Made by a program: the position numbers and the translations under genes. The notes under the pieces were generated by a model that was not told where the DNA came from, searched no databases, and saw only the letters and a program-made list of their open reading frames with translations. 8,353 nucleotides of DNA from an uncultured Eubacteriales bacterium (GTDB lineage Bacteria > Bacillota > Clostridia > Oscillospirales > QAKW01), in NCBI GenBank assembly GCA_934378025.1, contig CAKRPM010000047.1, positions 1 through 8,353 of the forward strand. The letters are read 5' to 3'. Numbering within the stretch: the first letter of the stretch is position 1; each line of letters opens with the position of its first letter. This document shows, in pieces, positions 1 through 6,143 of this stretch.

Positions 1-3
1 AAG

Positions 4-1428
4 ATGTACTGGTGGATTGTTCCGGGGATTTTGGTATTTTTGCTTTTGATTGCGCTGATGCGCACGTTTTTGCGACCGGGGCGAAAGTCGGAATATGTCG
101 CCGACGCGACGGAGGCGCAGGCTCGCCCCCTGGCCGAAAAGCTGGCGGAAATGGTGCGCTTTGATACCACTTCGCATACCGGCGTGGACGAGGCGGAAAA
201 ATTCCGCGAATTTCATAAGGTGCTGGCGCGCCTTTTCCCGCAGGTGCATGCGCATTTGGAAAAAACGGAAATTGACGGTAATTTGCTGTTTTACTGGAAA
301 GGGAAAAGCAGTGATAAGCCGATTTTATTGATGAGTCATCAGGATGTGGTGCCGGCTGCGGGTGCATGGACGCATCCGCCCTTTTCGGGCGATATCGCCG
401 ACGGCAAGGTCTGGGGCAGGGGTACAGCCGATACCAAGGCTTCGCTTATGGCGCTTTTGCAGGCGGCTGAGGAGCTGCTTGCGGAGGGCTTTGTACCGCC
501 GCAGGACGTATATCTTGCCTCCTCCTGCACCGAGGAATGGGCGGGCGACGGCGCGCCGAAAATCGTGGATCATTTGAAGCAGCGCGGCGTTCGGCTGTTT
601 TTGGTTTGCGATGAGGGCGGCGGCATCATCAACGAGCCGATCGCGGGCGTACACGGCAATTTTGCAATGGTCGGTGTGTTTGAAAAAGGAAAGGCGGATG
701 TGAAATTTACCGCCGAGAGCACCGGCGGGCATGCCAGCGCTCCGGGCAAAAACACGCCCCTGGCGCGCCTGGCGGCTTTTGTGACCGAAACGGAAAAGCA
801 TCCGCCGTTCCGCAAAAAACTGTCCCCGCAGGTGGCGGCCATGTTTGAAACGCTCTCGCCGTACGCTTCGTTCGGACTACGCTTTGTGTTCGGAAATCTC
901 TGGCTGTTTAAGCCGCTTTTGACGGCGCTGCTGCCGAAGATCAGCGCCCAGGCGGGCGCCATGCTGCGTACGACCATTGCCTTTACCACCGCCTCGGGTT
1001 CGGACGCCTATAACGTCATTCCGCAACAGGCAAGCATCGGCGCCAATATGCGCTTTATTCCGCATCAGGGCGAAAAGGAGAGCCTTGCCGTCATTGAAAA
1101 GAAAGCCAAAGCGCACGGACTGAAAATGTCGGTGATCCATTCCAACGATTTTACACCCCCTGCGGATATTCACGGGGCGGCGTACCGCTTGGTGGAGCAG
1201 ACGATTGCCGAGGTTTTCCCGGGGCTGCCGGCCAGTCCTTATGTGATGACCGGGGCGACGGACGCACAGTTTTATCAGCCGATTTGCGACAGTTGCCTGC
1301 GCTTTGCCCCGGTGATTTTCGGGCCGGAGCAGATGGCGGGTATGCATGGCTTGAATGAAAATATCGAATATAATTGCTTGCCGGGCGCCGTTCGGTTTTA
1401 TCGCGGTCTGATCACGGCGGAAAAATGA
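4..1428 (+). CDS. M20 family zinc peptidase, membrane-anchored (CPS1/PM20D1-like carboxypeptidase)
   Basis: A di-zinc M20 amidohydrolase/peptidase of 474 residues that probably hydrolyses peptides or N-acyl amino acids. Residues 3-20 form one hydrophobic segment, so the enzyme is probably tethered to the membrane. The catalytic set is complete: HQDVVP (H112, D114), RGTADTK (bridging D143), CTEEW (E177 likely general base, E178 ligand), D203 in the CDEGGG stretch, H243 in the dimerisation-lid region, and H448 in GMHGLNE. The order and spacing match the CPS1/PM20D1 branch (usual length about 470-520) rather than DapE or PepT. The start lies at the window edge, so its ribosome binding site cannot be checked and a slightly earlier start is possible. 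The next gene begins 109 bases downstream with no clear terminator between, so co-transcription is plausible. The substrate is not determinable from sequence. Confidence 0.93.
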   Translation: MYWWIVPGILVFLLLIALMRTFLRPGRKSEYVADATEAQARPLAEKLAEMVRFDTTSHTGVDEAEKFREFHKVLARLFPQVHAHLEKTEIDGNLLFYWKGKSSDKPILLMSHQDVVPAAGAWTHPPFSGDIADGKVWGRGTADTKASLMALLQAAEELLAEGFVPPQDVYLASSCTEEWAGDGAPKIVDHLKQRGVRLFLVCDEGGGIINEPIAGVHGNFAMVGVFEKGKADVKFTAESTGGHASAPGKNTPLARLAAFVTETEKHPPFRKKLSPQVAAMFETLSPYASFGLRFVFGNLWLFKPLLTALLPKISAQAGAMLRTTIAFTTASGSDAYNVIPQQASIGANMRFIPHQGEKESLAVIEKKAKAHGLKMSVIHSNDFTPPADIHGAAYRLVEQTIAEVFPGLPASPYVMTGATDAQFYQPICDSCLRFAPVIFGPEQMAGMHGLNENIEYNCLPGAVRFYRGLITAEK

Positions 1429-1537
1429 TTTGCCGTATAAAAATGGCTCTCCGCTCCGCCGTTGTGCAAACGGATTGCTTTGTGCGGTGCATGAGCCGCC
1501 CGAAAGCGGGCAAGATAGTGAAAAGGAGCGTGAGAAT

Positions 1538-2176
1538 ATGAACGAATCGGTGGGAGAAGTATTCTCCTTTGCAGGGCGGCATGCCCCGGTGGCGGGGTGT
1601 ACGCTGTCCGGTCGTTTGGCAAAAGACATTGATTATTACGCCTTGGCGGCGCATACCGATATCAGTGCGGAAATTTATCCGTATGATAAGTTTTTGGCGG
1701 TGTTGGACGGCGAGGCGGAGGCGTACGGAGCGCAGCGATCGCTTGCCCGTGCCGGCAGGTGCGTGTTGCTGCCGCGGGATCGGGCGGTAGGCATCCGAAC
1801 CGATTCGGGTGCGGTATATCTTGAATTTTTAATAAGGAGTGCAGAAAACATGAATGAAATGATGAAAGCGGGAGAGGTCTTTTCACTGGCGGAAACGGTG
1901 CCGTACAGAACGGGTGAAATTGTCAATATGGACCTTGTGCATCATGAAAAAATGAAATTTGTTGTTATGGCCTTTGACGCGGGAACGGGGCTGGACGAGC
2001 ATGCCGCGCCGGGCGAGGCGATGATTTTTGCCTTGGACGGTCAGGGCGTCATCGGTTATGAGGGGCAGGAGCATACGATCAAAGCGGGTGAGAATTTCTG
2101 CTTTGCCAAAGGCGGCCGCCATTGGGTACGGGCCGACGGAAAATTTAAAATGGCGTTGCTTTTGACCTTGGAATAA
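1538..2176 (+). CDS. Two-domain cupin protein
   Basis: A 212-residue bicupin. I chose the ATG at 1538 because AAGGAG lies nine bases upstream (1523-1528); the frame stays open further upstream to about 1430 but with no such site. Domain 1 (about 5-100) has cupin-like strands around YDKFLAVLDGEAE but lacks the metal-binding histidines, so it is probably structural or degenerate. Domain 2 (about 111-210) keeps most of the metal site: D153 stands where the first His of HxH usually is, followed by H155, E160 and, in the second motif, H195. Both domains open with a similar sequence (GEVFSF and GEVFSL), pointing to tandem duplication. A second ribosome binding site and ATG sit in frame at residue 105. 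Single-domain cupins like domain 2 are common in Clostridia. Function (metal enzyme, small-molecule binding) is unknown. It is followed by an intrinsic terminator. Confidence 0.88.
   Translation: MNESVGEVFSFAGRHAPVAGCTLSGRLAKDIDYYALAAHTDISAEIYPYDKFLAVLDGEAEAYGAQRSLARAGRCVLLPRDRAVGIRTDSGAVYLEFLIRSAENMNEMMKAGEVFSLAETVPYRTGEIVNMDLVHHEKMKFVVMAFDAGTGLDEHAAPGEAMIFALDGQGVIGYEGQEHTIKAGENFCFAKGGRHWVRADGKFKMALLLTLE
1834..1852 (+). promoter_or_regulatory. Internal ribosome binding site and in-frame ATG inside the bicupin gene
   Basis: AAGGAG at 1834-1839 is followed ten bases later by ATG (1850-1852), in frame with the bicupin. Spacing and sequence closely resemble the gene's own start (AAGGAG at 1523-1528, ATG at 1538). 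Use of this site would yield a 108-residue single-cupin protein starting MNEMMKAGEVFS. The signal is clear in the sequence; its use is inferred. Confidence 0.6.
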
Positions 2177-2193
2177 AAGCTAAAAAACGGAAG

Positions 2194-2235
2194 AACAGCG
2201 GTAAAGGGCTTCGGCTTTTTACCGCTGTTGCTTTT
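2194..2235 (+). terminator. Intrinsic terminator after the bicupin gene
   Basis: A perfect 12-base stem: 2194-2205 (AACAGCGGTAAA) pairs with 2218-2229, with a loop at 2206-2217. It is followed by GCTTTT, a modest T-tract. It lies 17 bases after the stop codon and directly before the next promoter, so it separates the two transcription units. Confidence 0.8.
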
Positions 2236-2242
2236 ATAATAT

Positions 2243-2271
2243 TTGACAAAAGAGGGCAGTTTGTTTATAAT
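2243..2271 (+). promoter_or_regulatory. Consensus sigma-A promoter of the NSS transporter gene
   Basis: TTGACA (2243-2248), a 17-base spacer, and TATAAT (2266-2271): a perfect match to the housekeeping consensus. Transcription should start near 2278, which rules out translation from the TTG that forms part of the -35 box and supports the GTG start at 2300. Confidence 0.9.
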
Positions 2272-2299
2272 TGATATAAATTATTCTGGAGGGGATAAA

Positions 2300-3658
2300 G
2301 TGGAAAGAGAATCTTTTAAATCGCGCCTCGGCTTTTTGCTGGTCAGCGCCGGGTGCGCCATCGGAATCGGCAACGTTTGGCGTTTCCCGTTTGTCGTGGG
2401 GCAAAACGGGGGCGGCTTTTTTGTTTTGATTTATCTTTTGATGCTGGTCATCATGGGACTGCCGGTGTTATCCATGGAGCTTGCCGTCGGCCGTGCCAGC
2501 CGTAAAAGCGCGGTGTTGGCGTATAAAACGCTGGAAAAACCGAAGTCCAAGTGGCATATTCACGGTTGGTTTGCCATTTTGGGATGCTACATTTTGATGA
2601 TGTACTATACCAGTGTGTCGGGCTGGATGCTCAATTATTTCTTCAAGTTTGCCGTCGGGACGTTTACGGCTGATATGAACGCCGAGGCGTGCGGCAAAGT
2701 ATTTTCCGATATGTTGGCCGACCCTGCCGAAATGGGGCTTTGGATGGCGATTACCGTGATCGCGGGCATTTTGATTTGCAGCGTCGGCGTCCGCAAGGGG
2801 TTGGAGCGCGTCAGCAAGGTCATGATGAGCGCATTGTTTGTCTTGATTTTGGTTTTGGCCGTACATAGCTTTACATTGCCCGGCGCCAAAGAGGGCATCG
2901 GTTTTTATTTGATTCCGAATATGGACAGGGTGAAAGAAGTGGGGCTCGGTAATGTCATCGCCGCGGCGATGAATCAATCGTTTTTTACTCTGAGTCTGGG
3001 CATTGCGGCCATGGAAATTTTCGGAAGCTATATGAGCCGCGAGCATACGTTGATGGGTGAGGGCGCGCGCATTTGTGTACTGGATACGTTTGTGGCCGTT
3101 TCCGCGGGACTGATTATTTTCCCCGCCTGCTTCAGCTACGGCGTGGAGGTCACCGCAGGACCCAGCCTGATTTTTGTCACTTTGCCGCAGGTATTTGTCA
3201 ATATGACGGGCGGCCGAATTTGGGGCAGCTTGTTTTTCCTGTTTATGACATTTGCCTCTTTTTCCACGGTTATCGCCGTTTTTGAGAATATTATGTCCTC
3301 TTGCATGGACAATTTCGGCTGGAGCCGACGGAAAGCGGCGGCCCTCAACGGGGTGATCATTTTGATTGCCAGTATTCCCTGCGTTTTGGGCTATAACATT
3401 CTTGCCGACGTGCATCCGATCGGCGGACGGGATATTTTGGACAGTGAGGACTTTTTGGTCAGCAACATCCTCTTGCCGCTGGGTTCGCTGGTGTACTTGC
3501 TGTTCTGCGTTACCCGCTTCGGCTGGGGCTTTAAAAATTATCAGGCGGAGGCCAATACCGGCAAGGGCTTTAAGGTTGCGTCTTGGATGAAATGGTATTT
3601 CCTGCTGGTTTTGCCGCTGATGATTTTGGCGATCTTTATAATCGGTTTAATCGGCTGA
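2300..3658 (+). CDS. Sodium-coupled amino-acid transporter, NSS (SNF) family, MhsT-like
   Basis: A neurotransmitter:sodium symporter family protein that should import an amino acid together with Na+. I chose GTG 2300 because TGGAGGGG (2287-2294) precedes it and a perfect promoter ends at 2271; the open frame upstream overlaps that promoter. The product is 452 residues, close to the 11-helix bacterial members such as MhsT. TM1 carries the family signature (residues 18-39, AIGIGNVWRFP then QNGGG), the unwound Na+/substrate region. TM6 shows the second unwound segment (NQSFFTLSLGIAAMEIFGSY, 225-244). TM8 carries the FASFSTVIAVFEN stretch (318-330) with the Na2-site serine/threonine pair. The gene is monocistronic: a terminator and its own promoter lie upstream, and hairpins lie downstream. 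The substrate is not predictable; relatives transport hydrophobic or aromatic amino acids. Confidence 0.93.
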   Translation: MERESFKSRLGFLLVSAGCAIGIGNVWRFPFVVGQNGGGFFVLIYLLMLVIMGLPVLSMELAVGRASRKSAVLAYKTLEKPKSKWHIHGWFAILGCYILMMYYTSVSGWMLNYFFKFAVGTFTADMNAEACGKVFSDMLADPAEMGLWMAITVIAGILICSVGVRKGLERVSKVMMSALFVLILVLAVHSFTLPGAKEGIGFYLIPNMDRVKEVGLGNVIAAAMNQSFFTLSLGIAAMEIFGSYMSREHTLMGEGARICVLDTFVAVSAGLIIFPACFSYGVEVTAGPSLIFVTLPQVFVNMTGGRIWGSLFFLFMTFASFSTVIAVFENIMSSCMDNFGWSRRKAAALNGVIILIASIPCVLGYNILADVHPIGGRDILDSEDFLVSNILLPLGSLVYLLFCVTRFGWGFKNYQAEANTGKGFKVASWMKWYFLLVLPLMILAIFIIGLIG

Positions 3659-3671
3659 CAGCGCTTTATAA

Positions 3672-3699
3672 AAGGCCACTCGCAAAAGCGAGTGGCCTT
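3672..3699 (+). repeat. Hairpin repeat copy 1 (terminator-like, after the NSS gene)
   Basis: A perfect 12-base stem (3672-3683 with 3688-3699; core GGCCACTCGC) closed by an AAAA loop, 13 bases after the transporter stop codon. The same hairpin recurs at 3975-4000. This copy lacks a T-tract (TTAGCG follows), so it may work poorly as a terminator or may have lost its tail. Confidence 0.75.
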
Positions 3700-3727
3700 A
3701 GCGTGTCGATAAACCTATCGACACGCT
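3700..3727. repeat. Second hairpin of the intergenic island
   Basis: A perfect 12-base inverted repeat (AGCGTGTCGATA at 3700-3711 with 3716-3727) around an AACC loop, abutting the previous hairpin. It has no T-tract on either side and its role is unknown. Confidence 0.6.
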
Positions 3728-3757
3728 GGCAGACTTCGAAAAAGGAAGGTAAATTTG

Positions 3758-3806
3758 CCGAACATGGACTCTTCCGTATGTGAAAACGGTAAGAGTCCAT
3801 GTTCGG
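3758..3806. repeat. Long near-perfect hairpin of unknown role
   Basis: 3758-3773 (CCGAACATGGACTCTT) pairs perfectly with 3791-3806. After a one-base bulge (T3790) a further four base pairs (3774-3777 with 3786-3789) close on an eight-base loop. There is no T-tract afterwards, so it is not a standard intrinsic terminator. Confidence 0.65.
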
Positions 3807-3818
3807 TGAAAGTAAGCA

Positions 3819-3853
3819 AAAGCGCCCGAAATCTCGATGATTTCGGGCGCTTT
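3819..3853. terminator. Bidirectional intrinsic terminator between the NSS and nuclease genes
   Basis: A perfect 15-base stem (3819-3833 with 3839-3853; core AGCGCCCGAAATC) and a five-base loop, with short A and T tracts on the two sides (CGCTTTC on plus, CGCTTTTGC on minus). It could stop read-through of the NSS transcript and also end the minus-strand nuclease operon, which has no better T-tailed hairpin in its own direction. Confidence 0.65.
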
Positions 3854-3974
3854 CTAATGCTGCTTCTTTGTTTTTAAAGAGAACTATAAAGTAAAAAATA
3901 CTCTTTAATTTTCCCGCTTAAAAATAGACTCATGTTTTCTTTGCTTGCGGTTGACCGACTTTTTCGACAATCTG

Positions 3975-4004
3975 AGGCCACTCGCAAAAGCGAGTGGCCT
4001 TTTT
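3975..4004 (+). terminator. Hairpin repeat copy 2 with T-tract
   Basis: An 11-base stem (3975-3985 with 3990-4000) with an AAAA loop, the same core as the hairpin at 3672-3699, but followed by TTTT on the plus strand. It faces away from the minus-strand nuclease gene, whose stop codon (4004-4006) touches the T-tract. On the minus strand no T-run follows, so as a terminator it serves plus-strand transcription. Confidence 0.6.
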
Positions 4005-5179
4005 CAATAGCATTTTTTGCAGGGACCGTAGCCGCGCAGCCGGGCTTCTTCCAAGGATACTTTGCTCGGATTTACCATGTTGCTGCAGCTGCTGTAACGG
4101 TGATATTTTTTCCCGGTTCTGGGGATCCAAACCGTTTCGCTTTGGGGGCTTTGAACCGTTTCGGTTTCGGTGCTTTGCGTTTCGGGTTCGGACGACTCCG
4201 TCGTGATTTTCGACATATCCTCCCCGGGCGCGCTGCTCTCTCCGGTTTTGTAATCAATGACAATCCCGGGCTGAACGTTGTAGCAGTAAACGTTAAAGCA
4301 AATTTCACCGTCCTCGACGGATTGCGCCTCGATTTGCACGCCGTTGCAAACCAAATTGTCCTCTTTGAAAATCGGCGTTACGCGATAGGCGACGTGATGG
4401 CCGGTTTCCTTGATGTAATCGGCTACCATATTTTCAAACGGCAGCATGCCCTCTGTGTTCATGTAGCGGGTGCCGGTGATCAGATTTTTTCGGTTGGCAT
4501 TTTCAGCGGATAATTGCCAGCCGATCAGGTGACATCGATTCCATAAATATCCGCCCGAAATACCCTTATACTTGGCCTGTACCCAGCCGGAGGGCTTTAT
4601 GCTGCTGATGCTGCCGCGCTGCTCCGTTTCACCGGGCATGGTGTCTTTGCCGCAAGAGGCCACGGCTGCACCGCACCGCCCCAGCTTATCAAGGTCGGCA
4701 TAGCGTTCGTAGCCGACGGCGGTCAGCTCTTCCTTTGAAAAAACAGGTTGATTGTCATTGACAACGACAAACGCCTTGCCGCCGTAAACGGGGAGATCAT
4801 CGGGATGAACCGCTTGTGCCGTCCGCACGGTTTCCGACGCGGCCGGGCTTTCGTTTGTTTTCTCCGTTTGGTCGGTGCTTTGCGCCGTCTCGCTCTGGGA
4901 GGGGGACGGCGACGTGGTTTGCGGCAGCGGAGTGGGATCGGCGGCTTTCAGCGGGGTGAGCAGCGCGGCCGCAATAATCAGAATGGCCGCCGTGGTCAGT
5001 GCGATTTCCGTGCCGTATTTCAGCTTGTTATTCAAAAAGTTGCGCCATTTCGGGATCGGAGCGGACAATGCCGCTGCCGCCAACAGCAATAGGGAGGTGT
5101 AGTGCACGCCGGTTGCGACGGCCGCAACGATCAAAAATGCCGCCAGCAGCCACTGGAGGGTCAAAGATGTTTTTTTCAT
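4004..5179 (-). CDS. Membrane-anchored DNA/RNA non-specific endonuclease with C-terminal zinc-binding module
   Basis: A 391-residue nuclease of the EndA/Spd-type beta-beta-alpha-metal fold. The start is supported by AGGAG (5188-5192) eight bases upstream. Residues 8-41 and 57-76 form two hydrophobic stretches joined by a short basic segment (KWRNFLNNKLKY). A Ser/Thr/Pro/Glu-rich linker (80-125) should then place the catalytic part outside the cell. The core motif is NRCHLIGWQL (214-223), corresponding to DRGH; H217 is the likely general base, and N232/N241 in KNLITGTRYMN are candidates for the magnesium-binding Asn. PFENMVADYIKETG (247-260) is also typical of the family. After a second acidic linker (316-350), the C-terminus carries H360, C365, C387 and C390, an Ada-like metal-binding arrangement (YHRYSSC then GYGPCKKC). 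It lies 15 bases after the 134-residue gene and is surely co-transcribed with it. Roles could include DNA scavenging, uptake or biofilm DNA turnover. Confidence 0.9.
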   Translation of the reverse strand: MKKTSLTLQWLLAAFLIVAAVATGVHYTSLLLLAAAALSAPIPKWRNFLNNKLKYGTEIALTTAAILIIAAALLTPLKAADPTPLPQTTSPSPSQSETAQSTDQTEKTNESPAASETVRTAQAVHPDDLPVYGGKAFVVVNDNQPVFSKEELTAVGYERYADLDKLGRCGAAVASCGKDTMPGETEQRGSISSIKPSGWVQAKYKGISGGYLWNRCHLIGWQLSAENANRKNLITGTRYMNTEGMLPFENMVADYIKETGHHVAYRVTPIFKEDNLVCNGVQIEAQSVEDGEICFNVYCYNVQPGIVIDYKTGESSAPGEDMSKITTESSEPETQSTETETVQSPQSETVWIPRTGKKYHRYSSCSNMVNPSKVSLEEARLRGYGPCKKCY

Positions 5180-5194
5180 ATTTTTTTCTCCTAT

Positions 5195-5599
5195 TTATTT
5201 TTTACGATAAACTTCTATGGTGATTTTTTCGTGTGAGGAGCCGACAATGTCCGTGCTTTCACACTTGGAAAAGCCCTCGGCTTTTAAATCGGTTGTCCAA
5301 AAAACGTCGGCCGGGTAATGCCGATTCCAGCGGCATAAAATGATTTCGTTTGCTTTGGCAATGTCCCACGCCTTGTCCTCCACAAAACAATAATCCGCTT
5401 CCTCCGCTTTTTGGGCGTAGTCGTCGTCGACGATAATGCCGTTTTCGTTTTCAAACTGTGCGGCGGAATATCGGCTCATCCAAAGCCGCGTTTGCGCCGC
5501 CCGTCGGAGCACCCATGCCCGCAGCGCCCGATCGCTGCTCTGCCGTCGACCGAAGCACAGCCGCCCTTTTTTGTCGTCAATGCAAAAAATCAATTTCAT
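5195..5599 (-). CDS. Conserved protein of unknown function (family often mislabelled 'ribonuclease Z')
   Basis: A 134-residue soluble protein, start chosen at ATG 5599 because AGGAG lies at 5606-5610; the frame continues upstream to 5680 but overlaps the operator and promoter. From memory, close relatives in Clostridia share blocks seen here: DDKKGRLCFGRRQSSDR (8-24), RLWMSRYSAAQF (38-49), YCFVE (70-74), LCRWNRHYPAD (88-98) and GSSHEKITIEVYRKK (120-134). Such proteins are frequently deposited as ribonuclease Z, but there is no HxHxDH metallo-beta-lactamase motif and the protein is less than half the length of RNase Z, so that name is unsupported. It has no signal peptide or membrane segment. 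It is first in an operon with the surface nuclease and divergent from an XRE regulator. The tight conservation of charged and aromatic motifs suggests an enzyme or nucleotide-binding role, but this is a guess. Confidence 0.85.
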   Translation of the reverse strand: MKLIFCIDDKKGRLCFGRRQSSDRALRAWVLRRAAQTRLWMSRYSAAQFENENGIIVDDDYAQKAEEADYCFVEDKAWDIAKANEIILCRWNRHYPADVFWTTDLKAEGFSKCESTDIVGSSHEKITIEVYRKK

Positions 5600-5654
5600 A
5601 ACTTTCTCCTTTTGGTGTACAAAGTTCCGAATATTGAAACTTGTAATAAATATC

Positions 5655-5672
5655 GTTCCACCAAATTGGAAC
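5655..5672. promoter_or_regulatory. Probable operator for the divergent XRE regulator
   Basis: A perfect inverted repeat, GTTCCA, six bases, TGGAAC, in the intergenic region between the nuclease operon and the XRE gene. It starts six bases beyond the minus-strand -10 box and covers the expected transcription start, the usual place for repression. A related half-site (AGTTCCGA) lies near 5622-5629. Confidence 0.55.
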
Positions 5673-5678
5673 AATAAC

Positions 5679-5707
5679 ATTATATCATTTACTTAAACGA
5701 AACGCAA
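5679..5707 (-). promoter_or_regulatory. Promoter of the minus-strand nuclease operon
   Basis: Read on the minus strand: TTGCGT (5707-5702), a 17-base spacer, TATAAT (5684-5679). The -10 is perfect and the -35 matches at three of six positions, which suits a regulated promoter. Transcription would start near 5672, inside the operator. Confidence 0.6.
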
Positions 5708-5753
5708 GTGTATTAACATATTACTATTATGAAACGATTGCGGAGGTGGGATT

Positions 5754-6116
5754 TTGTTCGATTTCGGTATGCGGCTGCAACAACTTCGGGTCAGCCGTAA
5801 TTTATCCCAGAAAGCGCTGGGAGATAAACTGAACAGAAGCAAATCGGTCATTTGCGCCTATGAAAACAATGTCAGAATCCCGCCGCTTGAGGTATTGACG
5901 GAAATCGCGGTGATTTTTAACGTTTCTTTGGATTATCTGGTCGGCATTGATAAAAACGAGATGGTTTCGGTGGAGGGGCTGGACGCCAGGCAACGGGATA
6001 TCATTTACGCTTTGGTGGAGGAATTTAAAACCTCGAAGGGGAACTATCCGGGTCTGACGGAAAATGAGCAAAACCTCTTAAACCGCGTACTGATCGAATT
6101 TAACCGTCGGCGGTAA
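5754..6116 (+). CDS. XRE-family helix-turn-helix transcriptional regulator
   Basis: A 120-residue DNA-binding protein. I chose the TTG start at 5754 because GGAGG (5742-5746) lies seven bases before it; the in-frame ATG at 5769 would be too close and would trim the first helix. Residues 6-62 are a Cro/CI-type HTH_3 domain: RLQQLRVSRNLSQKALGDKL leads into the recognition helix around RSKSVICAYENN, and the domain closes with FNVSLDYLVG, a family hallmark. The C-terminal half (70-120) is helical and charged and may dimerise; it has no peptidase or metal motif, so this is a simple regulator. It is divergent from the nuclease operon with an inverted-repeat operator between, which suggests it represses that operon and perhaps itself. 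A terminator follows its stop codon. Confidence 0.92.
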   Translation: MFDFGMRLQQLRVSRNLSQKALGDKLNRSKSVICAYENNVRIPPLEVLTEIAVIFNVSLDYLVGIDKNEMVSVEGLDARQRDIIYALVEEFKTSKGNYPGLTENEQNLLNRVLIEFNRRR

Positions 6117-6143
6117 AGCGCCCGTACGGTTTAAAACGCATAA

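Larger units (their letters stand above)
3730..3974. repeat. MITE-like segment with imperfect terminal inverted repeats
   Basis: Positions 3730-3750 (beginning CAGACTTCGAAAAAGG) resemble the reverse complement of 3954-3974 (beginning CAGATTGTCGAAAAAG). With one-base gaps, roughly 17 of 22 positions match. The 245-base segment holds no convincing gene. Inside are two long hairpins (3758-3806 and 3819-3853) and an AT-rich stretch (3861-3950) containing a weaker TTAAAGAG/CTCTTTAA pairing. Its right end abuts hairpin copy 2. A small non-autonomous element is one reading; chance similarity among terminator-rich DNA is the alternative. No clear target-site duplication is seen next to the repeats. 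Confidence 0.35.

Noticed and set aside
1498..1511. A GCCCG/CGGGC hairpin between the M20 and cupin genes as a terminator
   Set aside because: The stem is only five base pairs with a four-base loop and no T-tract; it is more likely incidental or a minor leader structure.
877..1629. A 250-codon minus-strand open frame across the end of the M20 gene
   Set aside because: Antisense shadow: low-complexity basic composition, no motif, and it overlaps two well-supported plus-strand genes.
2468..3415. A 315-codon open frame on the minus strand opposite the NSS transporter gene
   Set aside because: It is antisense to a clearly conserved membrane protein, its translation is rich in His, Gln, Asn and Arg with no domain, and it has no ribosome binding site. 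It is a shadow of codon bias.
3583..3783. A 66-codon plus-strand frame across the end of the NSS gene and the first hairpins
   Set aside because: It begins inside the transporter in another frame, runs through two hairpins and has no independent ribosome binding site.
3659..4003. CRISPR array or tRNA in the hairpin-rich intergenic region
   Set aside because: The repeats are not regularly spaced with unique spacers, and no cloverleaf with a T-loop GTTC pattern in the right arrangement is present.
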